A stretch of 64,000 nucleotides of DNA from Spirochaetales bacterium (lineage in GTDB: Bacteria > Spirochaetota > Spirochaetia > UBA9216): positions 248,001 through 312,000 of the forward strand of contig JAEKNX010000004.1 of assembly GCA_016839055.1 (NCBI GenBank), given 5' to 3'. The notes beneath the pieces were generated by a model, which saw nothing but the letters and a program-made list of their open reading frames with translations, ran no database searches and was not told the origin of the DNA. Of this stretch, positions 61,905 through 64,000 are shown piece after piece (position 1 is the stretch's first letter; each line of letters begins with the position of its first letter). A program made the position numbers and the translations under genes.

Positions 61905-63815
61905 ATGAAAATCCGTTACAAGCTGGCATTTCTTACTTTTATCTATATTGCCGGAATATCTTTCTTTGCGGTCATTTCAATCTATAGCTGGAATAAAAAC
62001 ACCCAGATTCAGCAGTCGATAAATCTGGGTGTTCAGCTTCAGAAAGATTCACGTGAGGTTAAGAGCCTTATGAAGGACATTGTCTTTGATCTGTTTACAC
62101 CGAAGATGTACGGACAGGTGCGCTCGCTTACATATTCTCCGCGGTCGGCCGTTACTCTGTCGCAATGGAAGGAGGCCGTCCTTCAGTATAAAAAAACATT
62201 TTCCGACTTCATGAGCATCTCAAATTTTGTTAAGTCGAGCGATGAGGGGCTTCGTGATCAGTATTTTACCGCGTTGATGATGAACGACCGTGCAATGGAA
62301 ATGCTTAAGCAGATGGAAGGTACTCTGGTTTTTCTGCGCGAACAGTACCGGACGGTTGATAATCTGTATAACAAGATGCAGAAGGACGAATCATTAACTC
62401 CATTTTTTACTGAGGTACAGGAAACTTCCTACTTTTTTACAAACAGCTTTGAAAGTTTTATGAATTATTTTATCAAGTCGCTCAATGAAGAGGGGGACAG
62501 GCTGAGGCGCCGGATAATAATGATTTTTATTATTTCAGCAGGGGCTGTCAGCGCAATTTCATTTCTGCTTACCCTCTACATAGTTCGGGATTTGAGTAAG
62601 AAACTTTTAAAGGTAGAGAATACATTCCGTCAGGTTTCATACGGAAATTTTTCTGTAAAAATGGATATAAACTCCCGTGATGAATTCGGCGAGTTTTCAA
62701 AAACATTTACAACTCTGGTCACCAATTTAAAAGAGAATGTAGACAGCATCCTCAATCTTACAAGGGATATCGGATCTTTTATCAGCGAGGGCTCGGACTT
62801 GCGAAGTCTTCTTCAGCTTGTTGTACAGGCTGTTGTTCAGGATACAACAGCTGATTCGGCATTTATTCTCCGGTTCGATAAGGACGGAACGGCTATTCCT
62901 GAAGCTGAGAATGGCAGGACTATTGATGTAACTGATCAGCGGATTCTGCTGGATTATTTTAGTCGGCGGATCATCCGCCCCACCTCTTTTATTCAGTACC
63001 GTCCTGATGAGGTTGCAGATAAAGATTCTGAACTTGTAAATCTTGATGCAGTTACATCGATGCTCGCCGTTCCGCTTATGGTTGAGGGGAGGGTTTTTGG
63101 AATTCTCGCCGCACTTAAAATTGAAACAGAGAATAATTTTTCCGATCTTGGAATTACCAGACTCCGCACCTTTGCAGAGTACGCGTCGCTTTCTATTGAT
63201 AATTTTCTTAAATACAGCGAGCTGATAGAAAAGCGTGAAGCACAGTATCAGGCTCTCAGTTCTCAGGTTCAGCCTCATTTTCTTTATAATATAATGAGCG
63301 GCATTCTCGGTCTGAACAGCCGGGGCGATTCTGAAGGAATAAAAATGACTATTGAGGCTTTGAAAGGAATGCTTCGTTATATTCAGTCAAAAAGTAACTG
63401 GAGCTCGCTTGAGGAGGAGTTTGAGTTCCTTGAAAAATATCTGTCGCTGCAGAGAATCCGTTTTGGGAAGCGGCTTGAGTACAGCCTCGAGCTGGATGAC
63501 GGAATTCGTCATTTGCAGATCCCCCGGCTTCTGCTTCAGCCGCTTGTCGAGAATGCAGTTATTCATGGTATCGAACCGATAGAGGAAGGCGGCTGTCTCA
63601 ATGTCAGGGCTATAATGGTGCGGAGGCTCGGTGAAAAAGGCGCAGACATTGTTGTTTCAGATAACGGAGCCGGGTTCGAGACCGGGGATCTTGATAAAAA
63701 AGCAAACATCGGCCTGTCAAATGTTCGTCAGCGGGTGCAGATTGCATTCCCCGACAGCAGCTTCCTGATTGAGAGCTCGCCCGACAGCGGAACAAGGATA
63801 GAGTTGAAAATATGA
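61905..63815 (+). CDS. LytS/YesM-type sensor histidine kinase with HAMP and GAF domains
   Basis: 636 residues: first span, extracytoplasmic helical region, second span (about 203-225), HAMP (226-280), GAF domain (about 295-435), and the His_kinase region with phospho-acceptor His in QVQPHFLYNIMSGI plus an HATPase domain (LLLQPLVENAVIHGIEP; SDNGAGF). Its TGA overlaps the ATG of the next response regulator (ATGA), so they are a pair. Confidence 0.92.
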   Translation: MKIRYKLAFLTFIYIAGISFFAVISIYSWNKNTQIQQSINLGVQLQKDSREVKSLMKDIVFDLFTPKMYGQVRSLTYSPRSAVTLSQWKEAVLQYKKTFSDFMSISNFVKSSDEGLRDQYFTALMMNDRAMEMLKQMEGTLVFLREQYRTVDNLYNKMQKDESLTPFFTEVQETSYFFTNSFESFMNYFIKSLNEEGDRLRRRIIMIFIISAGAVSAISFLLTLYIVRDLSKKLLKVENTFRQVSYGNFSVKMDINSRDEFGEFSKTFTTLVTNLKENVDSILNLTRDIGSFISEGSDLRSLLQLVVQAVVQDTTADSAFILRFDKDGTAIPEAENGRTIDVTDQRILLDYFSRRIIRPTSFIQYRPDEVADKDSELVNLDAVTSMLAVPLMVEGRVFGILAALKIETENNFSDLGITRLRTFAEYASLSIDNFLKYSELIEKREAQYQALSSQVQPHFLYNIMSGILGLNSRGDSEGIKMTIEALKGMLRYIQSKSNWSSLEEEFEFLEKYLSLQRIRFGKRLEYSLELDDGIRHLQIPRLLLQPLVENAVIHGIEPIEEGGCLNVRAIMVRRLGEKGADIVVSDNGAGFETGDLDKKANIGLSNVRQRVQIAFPDSSFLIESSPDSGTRIELKI

Positions 63816-64000
63816 AAATACTGATTGCCGATGATGAAGAACTTGTAAGAGTCGGATTGCGCGATATCCTGATGAAAATCGTGCCGGAGGCTGAGATCCG
63901 TGAAGCCGTCAACGGCAGGGCAATGATTGAGGCGGTTGAAGAACTTCAACCCGATATCTGCTTCGCTGATATCCGCATGCCCGGAATAAATGGTCTTGAG
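63812..64000 (+). CDS. Response regulator, N-terminal part (cut by window edge)
   Basis: 63 codons are visible. MKILIADDEELVRVGLRDIL has the acidic pair, and DICFADIRMPGINGL the phospho-acceptor Asp. The partner of the YesM-type kinase upstream; such regulators usually carry an AraC-type HTH at the far end, which is outside the window. Confidence 0.92.
   Translation, partial: MKILIADDEELVRVGLRDILMKIVPEAEIREAVNGRAMIEAVEELQPDICFADIRMPGINGLE

Overview
The window looks like a chromosomal segment from an anaerobic, sugar-using bacterium, most likely a free-living spirochaete (Spirochaetota). This is inferred from the recurring signal-peptide end F-A-[S/G]-G-x-Q-[E/D] in all four ABC binding proteins, a tungsten aldehyde oxidoreductase with a tungstate importer, a sensory-type [FeFe]-hydrogenase relative, and many LytS/YesM-type, PocR-type and MCP sensors. 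No rRNA or species marker is present, so the assignment is not proven.

Layout. 1-4772 (minus): protein quality control operon tig-clpP-clpX-lon (lon runs off the left edge). 4805-5558: array of mini-hairpins, terminator and a five-tRNA operon (His, Arg, Lys, Leu, Gly). 5586-7826: rarA/mgsA fused to a second domain. 7915-25287 (plus): one 17.3-kb operon of sixteen genes, under a consensus promoter that contains an 18-bp palindrome and closed by its own GntR/FCD regulator. It encodes three nucleoside-hydrolase-like proteins (one without active-site residues), a YnjBCD-type importer, a half-length fucose-isomerase-like protein, an ADP-ribosylglycohydrolase-ankyrin fusion, a LarA-type epimerase, an HPr-kinase-like P-loop protein, a ComA-like lyase/synthase, a split transketolase, a tungsten aldehyde oxidoreductase and a tagatose/allulose 3-epimerase. 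I read it as an undescribed pathway for uptake and breakdown of an N- or O-glycosylated sugar compound. 25289-26337 (minus): ThiS/MoaD-like protein overlapping a NadE-like enzyme. 26481-32065: alpha-galactoside operon (GH4 enzyme, ABC importer, LacI regulator). 32158-34877: tungstate importer tupABC behind a probable Moco/Tuco riboswitch, which ties to the oxidoreductase upstream. 34935-44377: Nudix hydrolase, MocR regulator, ornithine/lysine-type decarboxylase, a conserved hypothetical, trmH, hydrogenase-like sensor with an RsbW-like kinase and a response regulator, TSCPD protein, a decayed topB, and a SurA-N protein. 44593-55292: sigma-54-driven operon with a sugar ABC importer and DhaK/DhaL kinase, followed by its PocR histidine kinase and sigma-54 activator. 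55312-64000: SSS symporter with a 41-aa partner, an MCP, a thioesterase, a solute-binding hybrid sensor kinase, and a YesM-type kinase/regulator pair cut by the right edge.

A cross-cutting observation is that at least eight genes without any Shine-Dalgarno sequence have a sigma-70 promoter whose -10 hexamer ends 6-7 nt before the ATG, which predicts leaderless mRNAs. Downstream operon genes and several other first genes carry normal GGAGG-type sites.
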